From Thermoflexus hugenholtzii JAD2 (GTDB taxonomy: Bacteria > Chloroflexota > Anaerolineae > Thermoflexales > Thermoflexaceae), in contig NZ_FYEK01000002.1 in the NCBI RefSeq assembly GCF_900187885.1, positions 1-64,000 of the forward strand: a stretch of DNA of 64,000 nt, in the 5' to 3' direction. Shown here one piece after another: positions 50,910 to 59,596 of this stretch (position 1 is its first letter; each line of letters starts with the position of its first letter). Below the pieces are notes generated by a model. It was not told the origin of the DNA. It saw nothing but the letters and a program-made list of their open reading frames with translations, and made no database searches. The position numbers and the translations under genes were made by a program.

Positions 50910-53900
50910 GTGGAGGCCAAGGAGTTTCGTGCGCTGCGGATCTCGCTGGCCTCGCCGGAACAGATCCTGTCGTGGTCTTACGGCGAGGTGACCAAGCCAG
51001 AGACCATCAACTACCGCCGGCTGCGCCCGGAGAAAGACGGGCTGTTCTGCGAGGTCATCTTCGGCCCGACCCGGGATTATCAGTGCTATTGCGGGAAATA
51101 TAAGGGCCCCCGTTACAAAGGCATCGTCTGTGAGAAGTGCGGGGTCGAAGTCACCCGCGCCTCCGTGCGCCGGGAGCGCATGGGCCATATCACCCTGGCC
51201 GCCCCGGTCGCCCATATCTGGTATACCCGTCGAGTTCCCTCCTACCTGGGGTTGCTGCTGGATATCTCCCGCCGCAACCTGGATCGGGTTCTCTACTTCG
51301 CCCAGTATGTGATCACCTCGGTGGATGAGGAAGCGCGGCAGCGCGCCCTCAAGCGGCTGGAAGAGGAGTTCGAGCGAGAGCGTCGCGCCATCGAAGCCAA
51401 ATACCAGAAGGAGATCGAGACCCTTCTGGCCAAGGTCCAGAAGCTGGAAGAGAAGGAGCGCCAGAAGCTGGCGGACCGAGAGGCTCGCATCGAGGAGAAG
51501 TGGGACGCGGAGGTTGAGGCGTTGATGCGGGAGGCGCAGCGCACCCAGGCCCGCCTGGAGGAGCGGCTGGGGAAGACCATCCGCGTCCCCATCGTCTTCG
51601 AGCCCACCGGCGAGGTGATCGCCGACGCCGGGGAGACGGTGGGCCGGGAGCATCTCTCCGCCCTGAAGCGCATCCTGGAGGAACAGCTGAACCGGATCAA
51701 GGAGAGGGAAGCGGCGGAGCGCTCCCGTGCCCTGGCCCGGACGGAGGAGACGCTGAAGGCGCTGCGGGAGGCGGCGGAGGAGAAGATCGCCGCCCTTAAG
51801 GATCAGGCCGCCCGGGAGATCGAGGCGCTGCGCCAGCGCATCCAGGCGGACCGGGACGAGCTGGTGAGCCTGGCCCCCCTGCAGTTTCTGGGTGAGAACA
51901 AGTATCGCGAGCTGAAGAGCAAATGGGGTCAGGTCTTCAAGGCGGAGATGGGGGCGGAGGCCTTCCTGGAGATCCTCCAGCGCCTGGACCTCGAACAGAT
52001 GGCCAAGGAGCTGTGGCAGGAGATCCGCCAGGCCAAGTCCAAGCAGCGCCGCAAGAAGGCCATCAAGCGCCTCCAGATCGTCCGCGCCTTCCTTCGCAGC
52101 GGCAACCGACCCGAATGGATGATCCTGCGGGTCCTGCCGGTGCTCCCGCCGGACCTTCGGCCCATGGTCCAGCTGGACGGCGGGCGCTTCGCGACCTCGG
52201 ACCTGAACGATCTCTACCGGCGGGTGATCAATCGAAACAACCGGCTGAAGCGCCTGCTGGAGCTGGGGGCGCCGGACGTGATCATCCGCAACGAGAAACG
52301 CATGCTCCAGGAGGCCGTGGACGCCCTCATCGACAACTCCCAGCGGGGCAAGGCCATGTCCCGCCGCGGGCGCCGGGAGCTCAAGTCCCTGAGCGACATG
52401 CTGCGAGGGAAGAAGGGGCGCTTCCGCCGCAACCTGTTGGGCAAGCGGGTGGACTACTCCGGGCGCTCGGTGATCGTGGTGGGGCCGCAGCTGAAGCTCC
52501 ACCAGTGCGGCCTTCCCAAGACCATGGCCCTTGAGCTCTATAAGCCCTTCGTCATCGCCCGGCTGATCCAGTATAACTACGCCACCAACATCAAGGGGGC
52601 CAAGCGGCTGATCGAGCGCCAGCGGCCCGAGGTCTGGGAGGTGCTGGAGGAAGTCATCAAGGAGCGGCCGGTGCTGCTCAACCGCGCCCCTACCCTCCAC
52701 CGCCTGGGCATCCAAGCCTTCGAGCCCGTGCTGGTGGAGGGCAAGGCCATCCAGATCCACCCCTTGGTCTGCGCCGCCTTCAACGCCGACTTCGACGGGG
52801 ACCAGATGGCCGTCCACGTCCCCCTCTCCGAGAAGGCCGTCTGGGAGGCCCGAAACCTGATGCTCTCCAGCAAGAACCTCCTGCTACCGGCCAACGGCGA
52901 GCCGGTGGTCGGGCCCACCAAGGACATGGTGCTGGGTTGCTACTACCTGACGATGAGCCCGCCCAACGGAGCTGCCGGCCCGACCCGCGTCTTCGCCAGT
53001 CTGGAGGAGGTGGAGCTGGTCTACCAGCTGGGGAAGATCTCCCTGCACACCCCCATCCGGGTCTACACCCGGACGGTGTATGACGAGAACGGGCAGCGCT
53101 ATCCGGACGGCCAGCCCCGCCCGCGGCTGATCGAGACCACCGTCGGCCGGGTCCTCTTCAACCTGGCCCTGCCCGAGGCGCTGCGCTTCGTGAACGAGAC
53201 AATGGACAAGGGCCGGCTGAAGGATCTAGTGGCCCAGTGCTTCCAGTGGCTGGGGCCGGAGGCCACGGTGGAGATGGTGGACCGGCTGAAGGACATCGGC
53301 TTCCAGTATGCCACCCGCTCGGGCGTCACCATCGCCGTGGCCGACCTGGAGATCCCGCCCACCAAGCGGGAGGTGCTGGCCCGCTACGAGGCCATGGTGG
53401 CCGAGGTGGAGCGCCAGTATCGACGCGGCCTCCTCACGGATGAGGAGCGCTACAACCGCGTCGTCGACCTCTGGCAGCGGGCCACCAATGAGATCGCCGA
53501 GGCCGTCAAGCAGACCATGAGCCCGGATAACAACGTGACCATCATGGCTGTCTCCGGCGCCACCAAGGGTGGCTTCCAGCCGGTCGCCCAGCTGGCCGGC
53601 ATGCGCGGCCTGATGGCGGACCCGGCGGGGCGGATCATCGAGCTGCCCATCCGTTCGAACTTCCGCGAGGGCCTCACCACCATCGAGTATTTCATCTCCA
53701 CCCACGGCGCCCGCAAGGGCCTGGCGGACACCGCCCTGCGCACGGCCGACGCGGGCTACCTCACCCGGCGCCTGGTGGATGTGGCCCAGGACGTCATCGT
53801 CAATGCCTACGACTGCGGCACCCGCGCCGGCATCTGGATCCGGGCGAGCGACGACGTAGGCGGGCAGACCCTCAAGGAGCGGATCTTCGGCCGCGTCCTG

Positions 53901-55163
53901 GCCGCCCCCGTCTTTGATCCGAAGACCGGAGCCCTCATCGCCGACACCGGCACCCTCCTCGACGAGGTGCTCTCCGAGCGCATCGAGAAGGCGGGGGTGC
54001 AGGAGGTCTACGTCCGCTCGCCGATGACCTGCCAGCTCCGCTACGGGATCTGCGCCCTCTGCTACGGGCGCGACCTGGGCACGGGCCGGTTGGTGGAGGT
54101 GGGCACCGCCGTGGGGATCATCGCCGCCCAGTCCATCGGCGAGCCGGGGACGCAGCTCACCCTGCGGACCTTCCACACCGGCGGCGTGGCCGGCGTGGCC
54201 GACATCACCCAGGGCCTGCCGCGGGTCGAGGAGCTGTTCGAGGCCCGCAAGCACCCCAAGGGCGAGGGCCTGATGGCCGACATCGACGGCGTGGTCCATA
54301 TCTACCGCACCGAGGAGGGGCTGCGGCGGATCCGCCTGGTGAAGAGCGAGCTCCGTGAGGACGTCTACGAGATCCCCGGCAACTGGTCCATCAAGGTGGA
54401 GGACGGCCAGACCGTCAGCGAGGGCCAGGTGCTGGCCAGCCGGGGTGACCAGCAGATCGTCGCCCAGCATGGCGGCCGGGTGGTCTACCGGAAGGGCGAG
54501 CCCCTCAAGGTGGTCTATGAGGTCCGGGAGGAACGGGAATACGATGTGCCGGCCACGGCGCGCCTCCTGGTAGAGGAGGGCCAGAAGGTGAAGGCTGGCG
54601 ACGCCCTCACCGAGGGGCCCAAGAATCCACATCGCATCCTCAACCTGCTCGGGCGGGAGGCCGTGCAGCTCTACTTGCTCAGCGAGATCCAGAAGGTCTA
54701 CCGCTCCCAGGGCGTGAACATCAACGACAAACACTTCGAGATCATCATCCGCAAGATGCTGAGCAAGGTCCAGATCATCAACCCGGGCGACACGGACTTC
54801 CTGCCCGGCGACCTGGTGGACCGCCTGATCCTCCAGGACATCAACGCGCGCCTGGTCGCGGAGGGCAAGCGCCCGGCCACCGCCCGTCAGGTCCTGCTGG
54901 GCATCACCAAGGCTGCCCTGGCCACGGACTCCTTCCTCTCGGCGGCCTCCTTCCAGCACACCATCCGGGTGCTGGCTGGGACGGCCCTGGAGGGCAAGAT
55001 CGACGAGCTGCGCGGCCTGAAGGAGAATGTGATCATCGGGCGCCTGATCCCGGCCGGGACCGGCTTCAAGTATTACGCCGAGAAGCGCGGGATGGAGGAC
55101 ATGTCCCGCGGCGGCACCGGCCCCACCCTGGCCGAGGCGGTTACCACCGCCATCGACCTGTGA
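50910..55163 (+). CDS. rpoC: RNA polymerase beta' subunit
   Basis: 1417 residues. The start is GTG 50910, five bases after AAGGAGG; it gives the usual opening [20 protein letters not shown]. Zinc ligands C59, C61, C74, C77 form the first finger, and the second is around [11 protein letters not shown] near 1041. The catalytic magnesium site is N625-A-D627-F-D629-G-D631-QM. Residues about 137-320 are a charged coiled-coil-rich insertion (many [14 protein letters not shown]-type heptads) between the N-terminal zinc region and the clamp ([11 protein letters not shown]); such lineage-specific insertions occur at this place in some bacteria. rpoB is not adjacent, contrary to the usual rpoBC operon. 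Confidence 0.97.
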   Translation: MEAKEFRALRISLASPEQILSWSYGEVTKPETINYRRLRPEKDGLFCEVIFGPTRDYQCYCGKYKGPRYKGIVCEKCGVEVTRASVRRERMGHITLAAPVAHIWYTRRVPSYLGLLLDISRRNLDRVLYFAQYVITSVDEEARQRALKRLEEEFERERRAIEAKYQKEIETLLAKVQKLEEKERQKLADREARIEEKWDAEVEALMREAQRTQARLEERLGKTIRVPIVFEPTGEVIADAGETVGREHLSALKRILEEQLNRIKEREAAERSRALARTEETLKALREAAEEKIAALKDQAAREIEALRQRIQADRDELVSLAPLQFLGENKYRELKSKWGQVFKAEMGAEAFLEILQRLDLEQMAKELWQEIRQAKSKQRRKKAIKRLQIVRAFLRSGNRPEWMILRVLPVLPPDLRPMVQLDGGRFATSDLNDLYRRVINRNNRLKRLLELGAPDVIIRNEKRMLQEAVDALIDNSQRGKAMSRRGRRELKSLSDMLRGKKGRFRRNLLGKRVDYSGRSVIVVGPQLKLHQCGLPKTMALELYKPFVIARLIQYNYATNIKGAKRLIERQRPEVWEVLEEVIKERPVLLNRAPTLHRLGIQAFEPVLVEGKAIQIHPLVCAAFNADFDGDQMAVHVPLSEKAVWEARNLMLSSKNLLLPANGEPVVGPTKDMVLGCYYLTMSPPNGAAGPTRVFASLEEVELVYQLGKISLHTPIRVYTRTVYDENGQRYPDGQPRPRLIETTVGRVLFNLALPEALRFVNETMDKGRLKDLVAQCFQWLGPEATVEMVDRLKDIGFQYATRSGVTIAVADLEIPPTKREVLARYEAMVAEVERQYRRGLLTDEERYNRVVDLWQRATNEIAEAVKQTMSPDNNVTIMAVSGATKGGFQPVAQLAGMRGLMADPAGRIIELPIRSNFREGLTTIEYFISTHGARKGLADTALRTADAGYLTRRLVDVAQDVIVNAYDCGTRAGIWIRASDDVGGQTLKERIFGRVLAAPVFDPKTGALIADTGTLLDEVLSERIEKAGVQEVYVRSPMTCQLRYGICALCYGRDLGTGRLVEVGTAVGIIAAQSIGEPGTQLTLRTFHTGGVAGVADITQGLPRVEELFEARKHPKGEGLMADIDGVVHIYRTEEGLRRIRLVKSELREDVYEIPGNWSIKVEDGQTVSEGQVLASRGDQQIVAQHGGRVVYRKGEPLKVVYEVREEREYDVPATARLLVEEGQKVKAGDALTEGPKNPHRILNLLGREAVQLYLLSEIQKVYRSQGVNINDKHFEIIIRKMLSKVQIINPGDTDFLPGDLVDRLILQDINARLVAEGKRPATARQVLLGITKAALATDSFLSAASFQHTIRVLAGTALEGKIDELRGLKENVIIGRLIPAGTGFKYYAEKRGMEDMSRGGTGPTLAEAVTTAIDL

Positions 55164-55183
55164 TGAGCGCGGAAGTCCATACC

Positions 55184-55221
55184 ACGGGGGGCAGGCCGGA
55201 ACGCCTGCCCCCCGTGTTGTT
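55184..55221 (+). terminator. Hairpin terminator after rpoC
   Basis: A perfect 13-bp stem (55184-55196 with 55203-55215) around a 6-nt loop, followed by GTTGTT. The U-run is short, but stem strength and position 21 bp after rpoC support termination. Confidence 0.7.
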
Positions 55222-55273
55222 CCGCCGGAGGGGATGATCCCTGCGTCATGCATTCTGCGAGAGGCCGACCGGG

Positions 55274-58153
55274 ATGCGCTCCGTTTTCGTGGCCCTCGAT
55301 CTGGAAACCACCGGCCTGGATCCGGAGACCGACGCCATCATCGAGATCGGCGTGGTGAAGTTCCGGGGGGAGACGGTCCTGGACGAGTGGGGAACGCTGG
55401 TCCGCCCTGAGCGCCCCATCCCGCCCGCCGTTGTGGAGCTCACCGGCATCCGCCCGGAGGAGGCTGAGCAGGCGCCGCCGTTGCGGGCCCTGCTCCCTCG
55501 CCTCCGGGCGCTGGTGGGAGACGCCGTCCTGGTGGGGCATTCCATCGATCAGGACCTGGCCTTTCTGCGCCGCTACGGTCTCTTCCGGGAGAACGAAGCC
55601 CTGGACACCTATGAGCTGGCGGCCATCCTGGTCCCTTACGCCGGTGGCCACAGCCTCTCCACCCTGGCCCGCGACCTGGGGATCCCGGTGGAGGTGGTGC
55701 ACCGGGCCCTGGAGGACGCCCGGCTGACCCACCGGCTGTTCCAAGCGTTGTTCGAGCGGGCTTGCCAGCTCCCCGAGCCCATCCTGGAGGAGATCATCCG
55801 GCACGCGGCCCGCTTCCCGTGGCCCCCGCGCCGCTTCTTCGAGGAAGCCCTGCGGGCCGTGCAGCGGGGCCGGTTCGCGGACCAGAGCATCGGGGCCCAG
55901 CTGCGGGCGAAGGGCCGGGCCACCGCCGAGGCCTATCTGGCCCCGCCCCCCGTGCGGGCCCGCCCCCTCCGCCCCCGCCGCGAGCCTCAGCCGCTGGATG
56001 AGGAGGCGTTGGCCCGGCTGCTGGAGCCGGGAGGCGCCCTCTCTCGCATCTTCCCGGACTATGAACACCGTCCCCAGCAGGTCGAGATGCTCCGGGCCGT
56101 GGCCGCCTCCTTCAATGAAGGAACCCACCGGATGATCGAGGCGGGGACCGGGGTGGGCAAGAGCCTGGCCTATCTGATCCCCGCCGCCGTCTGGGCCCTG
56201 CAAAACGGCGAGCGGGTGGTGATCTCCACTTACACGATCCCTCTCCAGGAGCAACTGCTTCAGAAGGACATCCCCGTCCTCCAGCGCCTGTTCTCCGAGT
56301 CCGGGCTGGCGGATGGATCGGCGCTGCGGGTGGCGCTCCTCAAGGGGCGAGCCCATTACCTCTGCCCGGCGCGGGTGATGCAGCTGCGGCACGCCGGGCC
56401 CTCCAGCATCGACGAGCTGCGCATGCTGGTCAAAATCCTGGTGTGGCTGCCCACTACCCGCACCGGTGATGGGGATGAGCTGTATCTGCCCACACCCGCG
56501 GAGCGCGCGCTGTGGGCCCGTCTCTCCGCCGACAACGAGGCCTGCACGGCCGAGGTCTGCGCCGCATGGGGCGAGGGAGGCTGCTTCCTTCACCGCGCCC
56601 GCAAGGCCGCCGAGGCCGCCCACCTGATCATCGTCAACCACGCCCTCCTCTTCGCCGACGTGACGACCCAGAACATGGTGCTCCCGGAGCACCGCCACCT
56701 GATCATCGATGAGGCCCACCACCTGGAGGAAGCGGCCACCCGGCAGCTTACGGTGGAGATCGATCGCTTCGGGCTGCTGCGTCTGCTCCAGGAAGCCGGC
56801 GGGGCTCGGGATCACCGGACCGGGGGGCTGGCCGGCGCGTTGACCACCTTGAGCCGGGGCCTGCCCCCTGCCCTCCGCGGCCCCCTGACCGGCCTGACGC
56901 GCCGGTTGAGCGAGGCCGTAGAGGCCGCCCGCACCGGCGTGGATGTCCTGATGGACGCCCTCGTGGCCTTCCTGGAGGCCGCTGCGCCGGGGCGGGGGGA
57001 ACACGCCCGCAAGGTCCTCCTCCAGGGGGCCGAGCGCCAGCGCCCGGCCTGGGCCGCGGTGGAGCAGGCATGGGAGTTGCTCTCGGCCCGCTGGCGGGCC
57101 GTCCAGGAGGCGCTGGCAAGCATCCGTGCCGCGCTGACAGAGTTGCTGGAGCATGGCTTCGCCGAGGTGGAGGAGCCGCTGGGCCTGGTTCAGGTCTTAA
57201 GCCATGACTTCGAAAGGGCCCGTCAGGTCCTGGAGGCGGCCATCCGCAATCCCTCGCCGGACACCGTCTACTGGCTGGAAGGCCAGGGGGAAGGGGGGAG
57301 CTGGCCTCATGTCCGTCTGCACGCGGCCCCCCTGGAAGTGGGCCCGCTGGTGCGGCGGCACCTGCTGGGGTCCCGGCGCTGCGTGATCATGACCTCGGCC
57401 ACCCTGCAGACGGTGGACCGGGAACGCCAGGCTCCTTCCTTCGCGTTTCTGAAAGAGCGGTTGGGGGCCTGGGAGATGGAGGAGCTGGCCCTGGATTCCC
57501 CCTTTGATTACCGGCGGAACGCCCTGGTGTATCTGGTGACGGACATCCCGGAGCCGGGGCAGGCGGGCTACCAGCGAGCGGTGGAGCAGGCGGTGCTGGA
57601 GGCGGCCCGGGCCATCGGCGGACGCACCATGGTGCTCTTCACCGCTTACGCGCCCCTGCGGCGGGCCGCCCGGGCCCTCGCCGATCCCCTCGCCCGGCTC
57701 GGCATCTCCGTCTACGAACAGAGGGACGGAAGCTCCCGGCGCCAGCTGGTGGAACGCTTCCGTTCAGCGGAGCGGGCGGTGCTGCTGGGGACCCGGAGCC
57801 TCTGGGAGGGGGTGGATATCCCCGGGGAAGCCCTCTCATGTCTGATCATCGCCAAGCTGCCTTTCGAGGTTCCCGACGAGCCGATCTTCGCCGCCCGGAG
57901 CGCCCGCTACCGCGATCCGTTCCTGGATTACGCGGTGCCGGAGGCGGTGCTGCGGTTCCGCCAGGGCTTCGGGCGCCTGATCCGCCGCCGTTCCGACCGG
58001 GGGGTGGTAGTGATCCTGGATCGGCGGGTGCTGACCCGCACGTATGGAGCCTGGTTCCTGACCGCCCTTCCCCCGTGCACCCTCCATCGAGGTCCTCTGT
58101 CCGACATCGGTTCGGTGCTGAAGGACTGGTTGATGGGCGCTGCGGCGAAGTGA
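55274..58153 (+). CDS. dinG: DinG-type DNA helicase with N-terminal exonuclease domain
   Basis: 959 residues. Residues 1-160 are a DnaQ-like DEDD exonuclease (LDLETTGLDPETDAIIEIGVV; VGHSIDQDLAFL; HRALEDARLTHRLF). From about 250 a XPD/DinG superfamily 2 helicase follows: Walker A AGTGVGKS near 290, DEAH in LIIDEAHHLEEA near 477, and the C-terminal GTRSLWEGVDIPG near 839. Four cysteines (364, 424, 429, 437) have the spacing of the E. coli DinG iron-sulfur cluster, which B. subtilis-type DinG with an exonuclease domain lacks. It probably unwinds DNA 5'-3' during repair. It lies in its own transcript after rpoC; the next promoter is at 58184. Confidence 0.92.
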   Translation: MRSVFVALDLETTGLDPETDAIIEIGVVKFRGETVLDEWGTLVRPERPIPPAVVELTGIRPEEAEQAPPLRALLPRLRALVGDAVLVGHSIDQDLAFLRRYGLFRENEALDTYELAAILVPYAGGHSLSTLARDLGIPVEVVHRALEDARLTHRLFQALFERACQLPEPILEEIIRHAARFPWPPRRFFEEALRAVQRGRFADQSIGAQLRAKGRATAEAYLAPPPVRARPLRPRREPQPLDEEALARLLEPGGALSRIFPDYEHRPQQVEMLRAVAASFNEGTHRMIEAGTGVGKSLAYLIPAAVWALQNGERVVISTYTIPLQEQLLQKDIPVLQRLFSESGLADGSALRVALLKGRAHYLCPARVMQLRHAGPSSIDELRMLVKILVWLPTTRTGDGDELYLPTPAERALWARLSADNEACTAEVCAAWGEGGCFLHRARKAAEAAHLIIVNHALLFADVTTQNMVLPEHRHLIIDEAHHLEEAATRQLTVEIDRFGLLRLLQEAGGARDHRTGGLAGALTTLSRGLPPALRGPLTGLTRRLSEAVEAARTGVDVLMDALVAFLEAAAPGRGEHARKVLLQGAERQRPAWAAVEQAWELLSARWRAVQEALASIRAALTELLEHGFAEVEEPLGLVQVLSHDFERARQVLEAAIRNPSPDTVYWLEGQGEGGSWPHVRLHAAPLEVGPLVRRHLLGSRRCVIMTSATLQTVDRERQAPSFAFLKERLGAWEMEELALDSPFDYRRNALVYLVTDIPEPGQAGYQRAVEQAVLEAARAIGGRTMVLFTAYAPLRRAARALADPLARLGISVYEQRDGSSRRQLVERFRSAERAVLLGTRSLWEGVDIPGEALSCLIIAKLPFEVPDEPIFAARSARYRDPFLDYAVPEAVLRFRQGFGRLIRRRSDRGVVVILDRRVLTRTYGAWFLTALPPCTLHRGPLSDIGSVLKDWLMGAAAK

Positions 58154-58183
58154 GAAGTTCCGATGCCTCCGAACCGATCCCGT

Positions 58184-58213
58184 TTGCCGGGCGAAAGGCT
58201 CCCCACGTAAAAT
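58184..58213 (+). promoter_or_regulatory. Promoter of the nucleoside-type ABC transporter unit
   Basis: TTGCCG (58184-58189), 18-bp spacer, TAAAAT (58208-58213). Predicted start is near 58220, about 114 nt before the permease start. Confidence 0.6.
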
Positions 58214-58333
58214 TCAAACCACATCGGATCGGGGAGGGCGGTTGCTGTTCGGCATCCGGCCCTTGAAAGCGATCAGACGCCTCAGCATCGCGAGCCCTGA
58301 ACCCGGGGTAGCGGACGGGCGAGGAGGTGGGAT

Positions 58334-59521
58334 GTGGAGCGGAGCCTTCGCGGGCTGGCGCGGACGTGGGGCGGGCGCCTGGATGAGCTCACCCGAGCGC
58401 TTCGGCAATCCGTTCAGAGCGGCGCTCTCTGGGTCCCCATCCTGGCGGTCCTGACTGCGATGGGGATCGGCGGGGTTGTGGTCTTCGTCGCCACCGGCAA
58501 GCCTCAGCTGGCCCTCCTGGCTTATCAGGGGCTGTGGGAAGGGGCCTTCGGCTCCCCCAAGGCGTTAAGCGAAACCCTGGTGCAGATGACCCCCTACGTG
58601 TTCGCCGGGTTGGGCATCGCCCTGGCCTTCCACGGAGGATTGTTTAACATCGGGGCGGAAGGCCAGCTGGCCCTGGGGGCCATCGTCGCGGCGTGGATCG
58701 GCTACGCCCTTCCCTCTCTGGTGGGCGGGACCATCCCGGCTCTTCTGCATCTGCCGCTGGCCATCCTGGGTGGGGCGCTGGCCGGCGCCCTGTGGGCCGC
58801 CATCCCGGGCTGGCTGAAGGCCCGCACCGGCGGGCACGAGGTCATCAACACGATCATGATGAACTACATCGCCCTGCTGATGGCCAGCTATCTCCTGAAC
58901 GGCCCCATGCGGGATCCCAGCCCGACCAACGTGGTGGCCCGCACCCCTCGCATCGCAGAGACCGCCCGTCTCCCCCGACTGTTCGCTGATCCGGATCTCC
59001 GGTTGCACGCCGGGTTCCTGATCGCCCTGGGGATGGCCCTGCTGGTGGCCTGGCTGCTCTGGCGGACCACCCTGGGCTTCGAGATCCGGACGGTCGGCCT
59101 GAACCCTCACGCGGCCCGCTATGCGGGCATCCCCATCGTCCGGATCACTGTGCTCACGATGGCCATGAGCGGCTTCCTGGCCGGGATGGCGGGCGCGGTG
59201 CAGGTGACGGGGCTGAATTACCGGCACGAGCTGAGCTTCAACCTGGGCTACGGCTTCGACGCCATCGCCATCGCCCTGCTGGGGAAGGTTCACCCCATGG
59301 GAGTGGTGCTGGCCGCCTTCCTCTTCGGAGCCCTGCGCAACGGGGCCAGCCGCATGCAGTTCCTCACCCAGGTCCCGGTGGATCTGATCTCGGTGATCCA
59401 GGCCCTGATCCTGATGTTCGTGGCCGCCGAGGCGATCGTGCGCACGCTGTATCGGCCGCTATTCCGGGGCGCGGCGGAGGAGGAGCGGATGGTGCTCACT
59501 CGAGGATGGGGAGAGCTGTGA
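58334..59521 (+). CDS. ABC transporter permease, BmpA/Nup nucleoside type (first permease)
   Basis: 395 residues from GTG 58334, six bases after GAGGAGG. Ten or so hydrophobic helices of the branched-chain/ribose-type permease fold include TLVQMTPYVFAGLGIALAFHGGLFNIGAEGQLALGA, the conserved GGHEVINTIMMNYIALL segment near the middle, and GFEIRTVGLNPHAARYAGI followed by SGFLAGMAGAVQVTGL, which are typical of the larger permease of nucleoside importers (YufP/NupP). It partners with the fused permease-ATPase encoded 75 bp downstream. No substrate-binding lipoprotein (BmpA) gene is present upstream or downstream in the window, so it must lie elsewhere. Confidence 0.88.
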   Translation: MERSLRGLARTWGGRLDELTRALRQSVQSGALWVPILAVLTAMGIGGVVVFVATGKPQLALLAYQGLWEGAFGSPKALSETLVQMTPYVFAGLGIALAFHGGLFNIGAEGQLALGAIVAAWIGYALPSLVGGTIPALLHLPLAILGGALAGALWAAIPGWLKARTGGHEVINTIMMNYIALLMASYLLNGPMRDPSPTNVVARTPRIAETARLPRLFADPDLRLHAGFLIALGMALLVAWLLWRTTLGFEIRTVGLNPHAARYAGIPIVRITVLTMAMSGFLAGMAGAVQVTGLNYRHELSFNLGYGFDAIAIALLGKVHPMGVVLAAFLFGALRNGASRMQFLTQVPVDLISVIQALILMFVAAEAIVRTLYRPLFRGAAEEERMVLTRGWGEL

Positions 59522-59596
59522 AGAGGATGACCTCGAGATATCCCGCGAACGATGCGTGGGGCGCCTGAGGGGATCCGATCGGGGAGCGAAGAGGGG

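Noticed and set aside
53226-55253. Long antisense frame (675 codons) opposite rpoC, and similar ones at 50607-52817 and 55073-57154
   Set aside because: High GC content makes long antisense frames common. Sequences are low-complexity, have no domains, and lie opposite clear genes.
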